Assembly (NCBI RefSeq): GCF_019923745.1
Contig: NZ_JAANOG010000003.1
Span: 186,001 to 250,000 of the forward strand
DNA: 64,000 bases
Source: Aquirufa aurantiipilula
GTDB lineage: Bacteria > Bacteroidota > Bacteroidia > Cytophagales > Spirosomataceae
Direction: 5' to 3'
The notes below the pieces were generated by a model. That model saw only the letters and a program-made list of their open reading frames with translations. It made no database searches and was not told the origin of the DNA. The first letter of the stretch is position 1. Each line of letters begins with the position of its first letter. This document shows, in pieces, positions 1 through 8,573 of the stretch. The position numbers were made by a program, and so were the translations under genes.

Positions 1-884
1 GCCGTAGATCTCCCCGCAATGACGGTAGGTACATAATAGGTTCCATGTTTCTTCATCAATTCCATAATCTCTTCCGTCATGTAGGTTCCATGTTCAATGG
101 AGCTAACACCTCCTAAAACGGCACGTTTAATTCCATCTGCACCATGGGCATGTGCTGCTACTTTAAATCCATAATCCTTGGCCGTTTGTACAATGGCTTG
201 TACCTCTTCCACGGTAAACTGAGCACCCATTCCATCTTTGGCATAACTCAATACCCCACCTGTAGAAGCAATTTTAATGACATCGGAACCTTCTTTATAG
301 CGTTGTCTAACGGCTTTACGGGCATCATCGACTCCATTTATAATACCTTCCTCTGGACCCAAGTCTTTAGTATAATATTGGTTTACCCCATTAGTTCCAT
401 CCATGTGTCCACCGGTGGTGGAAATAGCAACCCCGGCAGCAAAAATCCTCGGTCCTTCTACCAAGCCATTGTTGATGGCATTCCTTAAATTAATGCTGAC
501 CAATCCACCCAAATCCCTTACGGTGGTAAATCCTGCCATCAAATTTTTCTTACCAAAGACCAAAGCTTGATATGCTTGATCTGCGGGATTTTTCACAAAG
601 CGATCCAAATAAGCATTGGGATTGGTTTCACTACGTAAATGAACGTGCATGTCAATTAAGCCTGGCATCACAGTTTTACTTTTTAAATCGATTACCTTAT
701 CCCCTTTTTCTGGATTGATAAAACCTGATGATACACTAACAATCTTTTTCCCTTGGACTGTAATCGACATATTGGGTAAGACCTTCAATGTTTTCACATC
801 AATTAAATTACCGCAATGAATGATGGTTTTTTGAGCTAAAATAGGCTGAACCGCCCACAATAGGATAAGTAGAATTTTTTTCAT
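1..884 (-). CDS. Secreted amidohydrolase family protein (imidazolonepropionase-like), 3' end outside window
   Basis: The reverse strand reads openly from an ATG at 884 to the window edge (about 294 residues, C-terminus missing). It starts with a signal peptide (MKKILLILLWAVQPILAQ). A metal-binding HxH motif (MPGLIDMHVHLR) lies near residue 75. A lysine in DVIKIASTGGV fits the bridging residue of the amidohydrolase superfamily, and the later histidines in VAAHAHG and SSIEHG fit metal or catalytic positions. The family hydrolyses cyclic amides or Xaa-Pro-type dipeptides with one or two metal ions. The signal peptide suggests a periplasmic enzyme; the substrate cannot be told. The gene is separated from aroA upstream by a perfect palindrome at 936-970. 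Confidence 0.85.
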   Translation of the reverse strand, partial: MKKILLILLWAVQPILAQKTIIHCGNLIDVKTLKVLPNMSITVQGKKIVSVSSGFINPEKGDKVIDLKSKTVMPGLIDMHVHLRSETNPNAYLDRFVKNPADQAYQALVFGKKNLMAGFTTVRDLGGLVSINLRNAINNGLVEGPRIFAAGVAISTTGGHMDGTNGVNQYYTKDLGPEEGIINGVDDARKAVRQRYKEGSDVIKIASTGGVLSYAKDGMGAQFTVEEVQAIVQTAKDYGFKVAAHAHGADGIKRAVLGGVSSIEHGTYMTEEIMELMKKHGTYYVPTVIAGRST

Positions 885-935
885 TGGATTGTTGATTTAG
901 CAATTTCGAAATTTCACCCTTGGCGAATGTACATG

Positions 936-970
936 TAGATTTGACAACCTTTCAAAGGTTGTCAAATCTA
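936..970. repeat. Perfect 35-bp palindrome (REP-like) between aroA and the amidohydrolase gene
   Basis: Two 17-nt arms around a single central base form a perfect inverted repeat; the left arm begins TAGATTTGACAACCTT. Each end reads TAGATTTG inward, which matches the Bacteroidota -7 promoter consensus TAnnTTTG on both strands (936-943 plus, 963-970 minus). The minus-strand copy could drive the amidohydrolase gene (ATG at 884). No T-run follows on either strand, so a classical intrinsic terminator is unlikely. It has the same architecture as the two palindromes around the RAYT gene at 47780, but a different sequence. Confidence 0.8.
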
Positions 971-1019
971 AGTGAAAAACGATAAAATCCTGCTATCTAC
1001 CTTAAGAAATCCAATATAC

Positions 1020-2261
1020 TTATTCCTTGGAATCTACTACTTTATCCACATGAGACCAAAAACTTGGATACGATTTTGCTACTACACCAGGCTCATGAAT
1101 GACGATTTCAGATAATAAACCTAATGGAGCAAATGCCATGGCCATACGATGATCATCGTAGGTTTCAAATTCAGGAACTGCTTGCTCTGGGATGGACAAG
1201 GCTCCTGATAATTCATATTTTAAACAAGGTTCCACCTCCAATAAATTTCCACCAATCTTCTGCAGTTCTTGTTGCAATGCAAAGACACGATCCGTTTCTT
1301 TTACTTTCAATGACTCAATTCCTGTTAGCGTCAAATGGATATTTTTAGCTGTAGCTACCACACAAATGGTTTGTGCTAAATCTGGACAATCGGTAAAATC
1401 CCAAGCCAAACTTGGTTTAGCATCACATTTTGTCAATAAAAAACCTCTTCCTGTATAAGTACTTTTAACGCCCATTTCAGCCATGATGTGCTGAATAGCT
1501 GAATCACCTTGCAATGAATTTTCCTTCAAGCCCAATAACTCCAAGGAAGCATCCTCAAAGGGAGATAAAGCCACCATGGAATACCAATAACTAGCTCCAG
1601 ACCAATCTGATTCCACCGCAAAAGGATTCACTTGATAAGGTTGAGCTGGGATGTTAATCACCGCCCTTTTCCAATCTGCCTCTGCTTGAATGCCAAAATG
1701 TTTCATTTGAGCCAGAGTCATTTCTACGTATGGTTTTGACCCTAATGAACCTGTTATAGTCAATTCCAAACCGGCTGGCAACAAGGGCGCCAACATTAAA
1801 ATAGCCGAAATAAACTGTGAACTTACATCTCCTCGAATGGATAAATTCCGATTACCCGCATAGCTAAATCCATTCAATTGCATGGGAGGATAACCCTCTT
1901 TATTCAGATAAGTGATGTCTGCTCCTAAAGCCCTTAAAGCATCGACCAAAATACCAATAGGCCGCTCACACATCCGTGGTGTACCCGTCATTTTTTTCTT
2001 TTGTCCTTTGATCGCATAATAAGCTGTCAAAAAACGCATGGTCGTGCCAGCATCTAATACATCAGCCACTTCACCATTTTCCGCCAATAAGCGAATCATG
2101 GTTTGGGTATCTCTCGCTTCAGCCAAATTAGACACATTGGATAATGCACCTCCTGCTAAGGCATTTATAATCAAAGCACGATTACTTTCCGACTTGGAAG
2201 CCGGTAATGGTATAATTTCTTGAAAGGATTTGTTTCTTGGGAATAGGCGAATTTGACTCAA
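1020..2261 (-). CDS. aroA: 3-phosphoshikimate 1-carboxyvinyltransferase (EPSP synthase)
   Basis: This enzyme makes 5-enolpyruvylshikimate-3-phosphate from shikimate-3-phosphate and PEP in the shikimate pathway. The N-terminal signature LPASKSESNRALI (about residues 19-31) supplies the substrate-binding Lys, Ser and Arg. The PEP loop reads AGTTMRFLTA (71-80), and the later SSQF, ESDWSGASYW, KETDR and DDHRMAMAF motifs fit the family. The length of 413 residues is slightly short for AroA (about 430). The loop has Phe where the E. coli enzyme has Pro101. It lies 13 bp after mraY, at the place where murD normally sits, and is probably cotranscribed with the cell wall genes. aroC is at the other end of the window. 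Confidence 0.95.
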   Translation of the reverse strand: MSQIRLFPRNKSFQEIIPLPASKSESNRALIINALAGGALSNVSNLAEARDTQTMIRLLAENGEVADVLDAGTTMRFLTAYYAIKGQKKKMTGTPRMCERPIGILVDALRALGADITYLNKEGYPPMQLNGFSYAGNRNLSIRGDVSSQFISAILMLAPLLPAGLELTITGSLGSKPYVEMTLAQMKHFGIQAEADWKRAVINIPAQPYQVNPFAVESDWSGASYWYSMVALSPFEDASLELLGLKENSLQGDSAIQHIMAEMGVKSTYTGRGFLLTKCDAKPSLAWDFTDCPDLAQTICVVATAKNIHLTLTGIESLKVKETDRVFALQQELQKIGGNLLEVEPCLKYELSGALSIPEQAVPEFETYDDHRMAMAFAPLGLLSEIVIHEPGVVAKSYPSFWSHVDKVVDSKE

Positions 2262-2274
2262 AACTAGGTAGCGC

Positions 2275-3486
2275 TTAGCGCAATTTTAAAGTGACAAGTG
2301 AAATAACAGCTAAAATAATACCCACAATTAAGAAGCGGATAACAATTTTAGCCTCATGGTAATTTTTCTTCTGAAAATGATGGTGCAAAGGGGACATCAA
2401 AAAGACCCGCCTTCCTTCTCCATATTTTCGTTTGGTATACTTAAAATAAGCCACCTGAATAATGACTGATAGATTTTCCACCAAAAAGATTCCACATAAT
2501 ACGGGAATCAACATCTCTTTACGAATAACAATGGCTAACGTAGCAATCACTCCTCCCAACATTAAACTACCTGTATCTCCCATAAAAACTTGGGCAGGGT
2601 AAGCATTGTACCATAAAAATCCAATACAAGCACCCACGAAAGCAGCACAAAAAATGGCCAACTCTCCCGAATTGGGAATAAACATCACATTTAAATATTG
2701 AGAGAATACTTTATTCCCCGACACATAGGCCAAAATGGCCAATGTCAAACCGATAATCACGGATGTGCCTGCTGCCAATCCATCCAATCCATCTGTAATA
2801 TTAGCTCCATTGGAAACAGCGGTAATAATAAAAATAACGACCAACACATAGACCACCCAAACATAATGATCAGGAATGAAATCTGGTAACAACATGTTGT
2901 AGTCAAACTGGTTATTCTTTAAAAAAGGTACCGTTGTCATCAATGATTTATGATCCGTGTAAGACTGTAAGGCCGTACCATCTGCTAATACACTCACTTT
3001 TGAAAATAACCGTACTTTGATATGCTCATTGAAATACATGGTCAAACCTACAATAATTCCTAGCCCAATCTGACCCACTATTTTAAAACGGCCCGATAAA
3101 CCATCTTTGTTCTTTTTAAAAACTTTAATGTAATCATCCGCAAAACCCACTGCGCCTAACCAAATGGCAGAAGTTAGTAACAGTACAATATATACGTTGG
3201 TGATTTTAGCAAACAGTAAGGTGGGAATAATCAGGGACAAAAGAATAATAAAGCCTCCCATCGTAGGGGTACCTTTCTTCTGCATTTGACCTTCTAAACC
3301 TAAATCACGAATTTCCTCGCCAATTTGAAGTCTTTGCAAACGATAAATTACCGCTTTACCCCAAATAGCTGCTATCCCTAATGAGGTGATGATAGCCATA
3401 AAAACGCGAAATGAAATATATTGAAATACCCCTGCTCCCGGAATGTTCCATTGCTTGTCTAGGTAATCAAAAAGGTAATACAACAT
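2275..3486 (-). CDS. mraY: Phospho-N-acetylmuramoyl-pentapeptide-transferase MraY
   Basis: MraY transfers phospho-MurNAc-pentapeptide to undecaprenyl phosphate and makes lipid I at the inner face of the membrane. The protein has about ten hydrophobic segments and the family motifs [29 protein letters not shown] and the His-rich [10 protein letters not shown] loop. The reading frame is open to an ATG at 3519, but the ATG at 3486 gives [12 protein letters not shown], the usual start of Bacteroidota MraY, so I use it (403 residues). Like other Bacteroidota copies it has a long insert before the second active-site loop. It sits between murE and aroA in the dcw-type operon. Confidence 0.96.
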   Translation of the reverse strand: MLYYLFDYLDKQWNIPGAGVFQYISFRVFMAIITSLGIAAIWGKAVIYRLQRLQIGEEIRDLGLEGQMQKKGTPTMGGFIILLSLIIPTLLFAKITNVYIVLLLTSAIWLGAVGFADDYIKVFKKNKDGLSGRFKIVGQIGLGIIVGLTMYFNEHIKVRLFSKVSVLADGTALQSYTDHKSLMTTVPFLKNNQFDYNMLLPDFIPDHYVWVVYVLVVIFIITAVSNGANITDGLDGLAAGTSVIIGLTLAILAYVSGNKVFSQYLNVMFIPNSGELAIFCAAFVGACIGFLWYNAYPAQVFMGDTGSLMLGGVIATLAIVIRKEMLIPVLCGIFLVENLSVIIQVAYFKYTKRKYGEGRRVFLMSPLHHHFQKKNYHEAKIVIRFLIVGIILAVISLVTLKLR

Positions 3487-3548
3487 ATTCCTGAAATTTG
3501 GATTAGATATTAAAAACAAAAATGCAAAATTTTATACCGATGTACAAA

Positions 3549-5009
3549 TTAATTCATAGCCCCAAAAGCTTCCTGAATAACTTGTTTATCATCGAAATCA
3601 TATTTCACACCTTGTATGTCTTGGTAAGTTTCATGTCCTTTCCCTGCCACTAAAATGATATCTCCTGCACCTGCCAATTGTCGAATAGCGTAAAATATTC
3701 CCTCTTTCCGATCAACCATTCTTGTCATTTTCACTTTATCTTCTTCACTTACTCCTGCTTCCATTTGATCCAAGATAAATTCTGGATCTTCCTTTCTTGG
3801 ATTATCTGAAGTAAGTACAAATGCGTCTGAAAATTTAGCCGCTAAGGCAGCCATGATAGGTCTTTTTCCCGCATCACGATTACCTCCACAACCTACTACT
3901 GTAATGATTTTTTGGTTTTTTGACCGAATCGCTTGAATGGTTTTCAAGACATTTTCTAAAGCATCAGGCGTATGAGCATAATCAACGATGGCCATTTTAT
4001 GTTGGCTGCCAGCCATTTGTTCAAACCGGCCTGGGGCTGTTTTCAAGCTTGATAATTGAATCAAAACCTCTAGAGGGTCTTCCCCTAAAATGATGGCCGT
4101 AGAATAAATAGCTAATAAATTATAGGCATTGAATGTTCCAATCAACTGAGCATGCAAATGTTGCCCATTGATTTCTAGCTGTAAACCAGACAGTCCATTA
4201 CTAATAATCTTAGCTTTATAATCCGCCGCATTCAATAATCCATAGGTATATTTTTTGGCTTTGGTGTTTTGCAACATCACCATTCCTCGCTTATCATCTA
4301 CGTTAGTCAAGGCAAATGCTGTAGCTGATAATGCATCAAAAAAACCTTTTTTAGCAGCTATATAAGCATCAAATGTCTCATGAAAATCCAAGTGGTCTCG
4401 CGTAATGTTGGAAAATATAGCCCCGCAAAACTGTACGGCAAATATCCTTTTTTGTACTACGGCATGTGAGCTAACTTCCATGAAAACATGACTACAACCC
4501 TCCTCTTTCATTTCTCTTAATAAGGCTTGTAAGCTTAAGGCATCCGGTGTCGTATGTGTCGCTGGAATAACCCGATCTTCAATCTTATTTTGCACGGTAG
4601 AAATCAAACCACAGCGGTGTCCCAATTTTCTAAATAACTCAAATAATAGGGTTACACTCGTCGTTTTACCATTGGTTCCAGTAATGCCAACTAGCTTTAA
4701 TTCTTTGGAAGGATGCCCATAAAACTCTGCTGCAGCCAAAGCCAAAGCTTCATTACTGTCCTTTACTTGAACACAAATCACATCAGAAGGAACTTCTTCA
4801 GGTAATTGTTCCACTACCCATGCCTTACATCCTTGTTCATACACTTGAGACAAGAATTGATGACCATCCACTTGGGTACCACGCATGGCAAAAAACAGAG
4901 AACCTGCTAATGCTTTTCGTGAATCAAAGCAAAGCATTTCAACCGATTGATCTTCACCTCTTATTTGTAATACAGGTATCGATTGAAATAAGGTCTGAAC
5001 TGATGCCAT
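3549..5009 (-). CDS. murE: UDP-MurNAc-tripeptide synthetase MurE (meso-diaminopimelate-adding)
   Basis: MurE adds the third amino acid to UDP-MurNAc-L-Ala-D-Glu in the cytoplasm, using ATP. The ATP loop GITGTNGKTTSV is near residue 108. The motif DNPRKEDP near residue 405 contains the DNPR sequence that in characterised MurE enzymes selects meso-diaminopimelate over lysine, so an mDAP-type peptidoglycan is predicted. The length of 486 residues is typical. The start codon is one base downstream of the ftsI stop, which suggests translational coupling. mraY follows after 62 bp. Confidence 0.96.
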   Translation of the reverse strand: MASVQTLFQSIPVLQIRGEDQSVEMLCFDSRKALAGSLFFAMRGTQVDGHQFLSQVYEQGCKAWVVEQLPEEVPSDVICVQVKDSNEALALAAAEFYGHPSKELKLVGITGTNGKTTSVTLLFELFRKLGHRCGLISTVQNKIEDRVIPATHTTPDALSLQALLREMKEEGCSHVFMEVSSHAVVQKRIFAVQFCGAIFSNITRDHLDFHETFDAYIAAKKGFFDALSATAFALTNVDDKRGMVMLQNTKAKKYTYGLLNAADYKAKIISNGLSGLQLEINGQHLHAQLIGTFNAYNLLAIYSTAIILGEDPLEVLIQLSSLKTAPGRFEQMAGSQHKMAIVDYAHTPDALENVLKTIQAIRSKNQKIITVVGCGGNRDAGKRPIMAALAAKFSDAFVLTSDNPRKEDPEFILDQMEAGVSEEDKVKMTRMVDRKEGIFYAIRQLAGAGDIILVAGKGHETYQDIQGVKYDFDDKQVIQEAFGAMN

Positions 5010-5010
5010 G

Positions 5011-7140
5011 CTACTGAAGTTGAATTTGTAATAATAAATTTTTTCGGGTAGGACTGCCTGCTGGTACAGATTGACTGACCACCGTACCTAAACCGTTAGC
5101 CTTCACTTTAAGTCCTCTATTTTCCAAGGTAAATAAGGCATCTCTTAAATTCATACCGATCACATTGGGAACGGTTTTGGCAGGAAAACTTAGAGGCGTA
5201 TTTTGCACCAATTGCTTATCCATTTTAAACTGCAACCAACTTCCATCTTCCTCTACTTTAGGTAATCCAAAATTGGAATACAATATAGTTTGGTCCATAG
5301 GATGAACCGTATGGCTCAATGAAGCCTTGTTTAATGAATCAGGTAAGGTGCCCGCCAATTTACGGTGCAACTTCATGTCACGTAGGTAAATATTGTCCGA
5401 AATTTCTTTAAAAACCGGTGCCGTAACTTGTCGAGCATACGTAGCTTCCGCATGTCCTTGCGGATTATCGATAGACACCAAAATGGTGTATTTAGGTTTT
5501 TTTACAGGGAAATAACCAATAAATGAGGTATAATATTTACCAGGTATGTATCTACCATTGATAATTCGCTGAGCTGTACCTGTTTTACCTGCAATACCAT
5601 AAGATGTACCTTTGATGTTATTGGCAGTTCCTTTGGTCACTACTCCCTCTAGCATACTTTGAATCTTTGCTAAGGTTTTTGGTGAACATAAAGGTGCTTG
5701 ATCTCTGACTTGACTAGCTCGGTAGTCTATCACCACTTCGTCTGCTCTAGTGGCTTTACTAACGATGATGGGCTGAACCCAATAGCCGTTATTGGCAATG
5801 GCATTGTAAAATGAAATCAACTGCAATGGGGAATATTGAGTTGAATAACCTACCGACGACCAAAGTAATTGAAAAGCATCCCATTTGGCTGGAACGGGAA
5901 AATTTGGTCTAGGATTCGGTTGAATTTGAAAATGCAAAGACTCAATTAAATGGTATTTTTTCAAATAATCATAAAATTTTGCCGGCTTGGAAGCAAAGAC
6001 CTTTTTCATGAGAACCATAGTACCCACGTTAGATGAACTTTCAATCACCTGAGCGACTGAGATGGTTCCCATGGGATGAGAGTCTGACATGGTTCCATTA
6101 TAATGATGGTATTTTCCATTTCCCGTAGAAACCGGCATATCCAAAGGCAAATCTGCCTCTTCTAACATAGCCATCATGGAAGGCAATTTAAACACTGAAC
6201 CTGGGTCCCTGGCTTCTCGTATGGCGTAATTAAAACTCTCTGAATACCCTGTTAGGGAATTTGCATTTTTGGATAAATTCGAAATTGCCTTGATTTCTCC
6301 TGTGGCCGTTTCCATCACAATCACCACGCCATAATCTCCTTCATAGGTGGTCATGGCTTTCATCAAAGCGGTTTCAACAATATCTTGAATGTTGATATCC
6401 AAGGTCGTGTAAATGTCTAATCCTGGCTTGGGAACTGATTCTTCCCCTCCTTCTACAGGACGCCAAGTGTTTTTATCCATTTTTTCAAATAGACCTTTTC
6501 CTGGTGTTCCTTTCAACTCCGCATTAAAACTCCCTTCAATACCTACAGCTACTTTATCTTTTAAATAGCCAACCGTACGATAAGCCATTTGTCCGAAAGG
6601 AGCGTAGCGTACATTGACTTTATCAAAAACAATCCCTGTTTTGGTCGCTTCGCCTAAATTAAATAAAGGGAATTTGGCGACCTTTTTACGTTCTTGAAAA
6701 TCAAGTAAACGGTTGTTCAGCAGCAAATAGTTTTTGCCATTCTTTTTCGCAGAAACAATTTTGTTCTTGTATTCTTCCGCAGTATGGTCCTGAAAAAAAT
6801 TCGCTAAAGCATTGGCCAGCTCATCTATATGCTCCTTGAATTTTTGTTCCGAAGTAGCATTACGATTGTACACCGAAGGATCAAGGCCTAAACGGTATTT
6901 AGGCAAAGAAGTAGCTAATAAACTTCCATCATCAGAATAGATATTGCCTCGGGTGGCATCTACGCTTCTTTCTTTGACGTAGGTATTGAACACATCGTTG
7001 CGTAAAGTGTCCCCATTAATGAATACTATTTTGTACAAATTGAAAACCAATATCACAAAGAGCATAATCACCACAACAAAAAAGAGGATGAAGCGCTTGG
7101 TGATAATCTCACGTATATTTTGTCTTTTGACCTTAGCCAT
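5011..7140 (-). CDS. ftsI: Septal penicillin-binding protein (FtsI/PBP3-type transpeptidase) with PASTA domain
   Basis: This is a class B transpeptidase that cross-links septal peptidoglycan. A short cytoplasmic N-terminus is followed by one membrane anchor (about residues 17-40), a dimerisation domain, and a transpeptidase domain with S315xxK (SVFK), SSN (369-371) and KTGTAQ (519-524). A single PASTA repeat, starting PNVIGMNLRDALFTL, ends the 709-residue protein (about 645-709). C-terminal PASTA domains are usual for Bacteroidota FtsI and absent from the E. coli protein. It lies between ftsL and murE with gaps of 3 and 1 bp. Confidence 0.95.
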   Translation of the reverse strand: MAKVKRQNIREIITKRFILFFVVVIMLFVILVFNLYKIVFINGDTLRNDVFNTYVKERSVDATRGNIYSDDGSLLATSLPKYRLGLDPSVYNRNATSEQKFKEHIDELANALANFFQDHTAEEYKNKIVSAKKNGKNYLLLNNRLLDFQERKKVAKFPLFNLGEATKTGIVFDKVNVRYAPFGQMAYRTVGYLKDKVAVGIEGSFNAELKGTPGKGLFEKMDKNTWRPVEGGEESVPKPGLDIYTTLDINIQDIVETALMKAMTTYEGDYGVVIVMETATGEIKAISNLSKNANSLTGYSESFNYAIREARDPGSVFKLPSMMAMLEEADLPLDMPVSTGNGKYHHYNGTMSDSHPMGTISVAQVIESSSNVGTMVLMKKVFASKPAKFYDYLKKYHLIESLHFQIQPNPRPNFPVPAKWDAFQLLWSSVGYSTQYSPLQLISFYNAIANNGYWVQPIIVSKATRADEVVIDYRASQVRDQAPLCSPKTLAKIQSMLEGVVTKGTANNIKGTSYGIAGKTGTAQRIINGRYIPGKYYTSFIGYFPVKKPKYTILVSIDNPQGHAEATYARQVTAPVFKEISDNIYLRDMKLHRKLAGTLPDSLNKASLSHTVHPMDQTILYSNFGLPKVEEDGSWLQFKMDKQLVQNTPLSFPAKTVPNVIGMNLRDALFTLENRGLKVKANGLGTVVSQSVPAGSPTRKNLLLQIQLQ

Positions 7141-7143
7141 ATC

Positions 7144-7533
7144 CTAATCGCTGTTTTTTCCTTCTTTAGATTGATCCATAACAACTTTAGTAGGCGGTGT
7201 TAAGCTTAGCTCCAAAGCGTATTTTTTCATGGCAATGGCCAAATAGCTTTGTTTACCAATCTTCATAAATTCCGCTTTTTGTGTAGTATAATCCGCACGA
7301 ATCTCCTCCAATTCTGCTTTGGTTTTGGCTATTTGGTGAATTTTACCGTCGGCTAACATCGAGTAGTAAATGTATACTAAAATCAAAAATGCGATAAAGC
7401 CTATGCGAAAAACCAATTTAACTGGTAATTCTCCACCAGTCAATGGATCCATATTGAACAAAAGGTCCAATATCCCTTCTTTTGGAACGGAATTTTTAGG
7501 AGCTTGTTCAGTATCAGAAACTTGTTTGGCCAT
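7144..7533 (-). CDS. ftsL: FtsL-like cell division protein
   Basis: A small bitopic membrane protein of 129 residues: cytoplasmic N-terminus, one hydrophobic helix (about residues 41-60), then a charged stretch with coiled-coil character (AKTKAELEEIRADYTTQK) in the periplasm. Sequence similarity to E. coli FtsL is not evident. The call rests on size, topology and position between rsmH and ftsI, which is the ftsL slot of dcw clusters. FtsL helps FtsB and FtsQ activate FtsW-FtsI. The start is one base after the rsmH stop. Confidence 0.8.
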   Translation of the reverse strand: MAKQVSDTEQAPKNSVPKEGILDLLFNMDPLTGGELPVKLVFRIGFIAFLILVYIYYSMLADGKIHQIAKTKAELEEIRADYTTQKAEFMKIGKQSYLAIAMKKYALELSLTPPTKVVMDQSKEGKNSD

Positions 7534-7534
7534 A

Positions 7535-8449
7535 TTATATTTTAGCTGCGATTCTCAATTTTGCACTTCGGGAACGGGGGTTTCTTTTTAATTCTTCTTC
7601 AGTAGCAGTAATGGGTTTTCGAATGACCGATTCTAAAGGTTTATGAACGACCCCAAACAAATCTTTATCTTCTTTACCATGGCTATCTCCCGTTCGTATG
7701 AAGTTTTTCACTAAGCGGTCTTCTAAGGAATGAAAGGACAATACTACCAATCTTCCCTCTGGAGCCAATAAATTAGCTGCTTGTTCTAAAAATTCTTCAA
7801 TAACTGCGAGTTCTTGATTCACCTCAATGCGCACCGCTTGAAACGCTTGAGCAAAGTACTTGAACTCGCGGGATCGTGGAGCTAATTTAGCCAATATTTC
7901 TTTGAATTCCGATGTGGTTTTTAGTGCTTTTTGAGTCCTTGCCTGAACCACCGCTTGGGCTAAAGTTCTGGCATTTTTAATCTCCCCATACATTCCAAAA
8001 ATCTTCTGCAAACTTTCAGCTGAATAGGAATTTAAAATCTCTGCGGCATCAGTGGAAGCGGATGGTCCCATACGCATATCCAATGGTCCATCAAATCGAG
8101 TAGAAAATCCTCTTTCAGCAGCATCCAATTGAAAAGAAGATACGCCAAAATCGGCCATAATACCATCCACTTGCTTGATCCCGTGTATCCTCAAATATTT
8201 CTGAATATGGCGGAAATTAGCTGTAATTAATTCCAATCGATCATCATCGATTTTCTCAGCTTGACGCCAAGCATCAGGATCTTGATCAAAGGCAAACAAT
8301 CTACCTTGAGGCCCTAATTTTTCCAAAATTGCTCTAGAATGCCCCCCTCCACCAAAAGTCACATCCACATAAATACCATCAGGCTTAATGGCTAATCCAT
8401 CAATGCACTCATGCAATAAAACGGAGGTATGGTAAGGGTTCTCGATCAT
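7535..8449 (-). CDS. rsmH: 16S rRNA (cytosine-1402-N4)-methyltransferase RsmH
   Basis: RsmH methylates N4 of C1402 in the ribosomal P site, using SAM. The N-terminal YHTSVLLHECIDGL and the SAM loop VTFGGGGHSRAIL are diagnostic, together with ADFGVSSFQLD, FSTRFDGPLDMRMG and VLSFHSLEDRLVKNF. An ATG at 8467 is in frame, but a TAnnTTTG promoter candidate at 8465-8472 overlaps it. The ATG at 8449 (MIENPYHTSVLL) is therefore preferred, giving 304 residues. This is the first gene of the minus-strand dcw group. mraZ, the usual upstream partner, is absent here: the divergent neighbour is a TlpA-like gene. Confidence 0.95.
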   Translation of the reverse strand: MIENPYHTSVLLHECIDGLAIKPDGIYVDVTFGGGGHSRAILEKLGPQGRLFAFDQDPDAWRQAEKIDDDRLELITANFRHIQKYLRIHGIKQVDGIMADFGVSSFQLDAAERGFSTRFDGPLDMRMGPSASTDAAEILNSYSAESLQKIFGMYGEIKNARTLAQAVVQARTQKALKTTSEFKEILAKLAPRSREFKYFAQAFQAVRIEVNQELAVIEEFLEQAANLLAPEGRLVVLSFHSLEDRLVKNFIRTGDSHGKEDKDLFGVVHKPLESVIRKPITATEEELKRNPRSRSAKLRIAAKI

Positions 8450-8464
8450 AGGGTCTATTCTAAA

Positions 8465-8472
8465 CAAATTTA
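8465..8472 (-). promoter_or_regulatory. Promoter -7 element candidate for rsmH/dcw operon
   Basis: The minus strand reads TAAATTTG, an exact match to TAnnTTTG, about 16 bp before the ATG at 8449. No convincing TTTG -33 box sits at the usual distance, so this is a moderate call. Confidence 0.45.
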
Positions 8473-8545
8473 CAAATTATCCTTTGGCCATTTCAGCAAT
8501 TTTCGAAATTGTCAGCATTTTTTTTAAAGCCGCCTTGCTTTGTCC

Positions 8546-8553
8546 TATCTTTG
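8546..8553 (+). promoter_or_regulatory. Promoter -7 element candidate for the TlpA-PAP2-nhaA operon
   Basis: TATCTTTG matches the Bacteroidota consensus TAnnTTTG. It ends 20 bp before the ATG at 8574 and lies downstream of the longer in-frame start at 8484, which supports the shorter protein. Confidence 0.5.
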
Positions 8554-8573
8554 CGCACAAGCATTTTAACATC

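Noticed and set aside
144-488. Plus-strand 114-codon frame
   Set aside because: It lies antisense inside the amidohydrolase gene, which has full family motifs; no domain or start context supports it.
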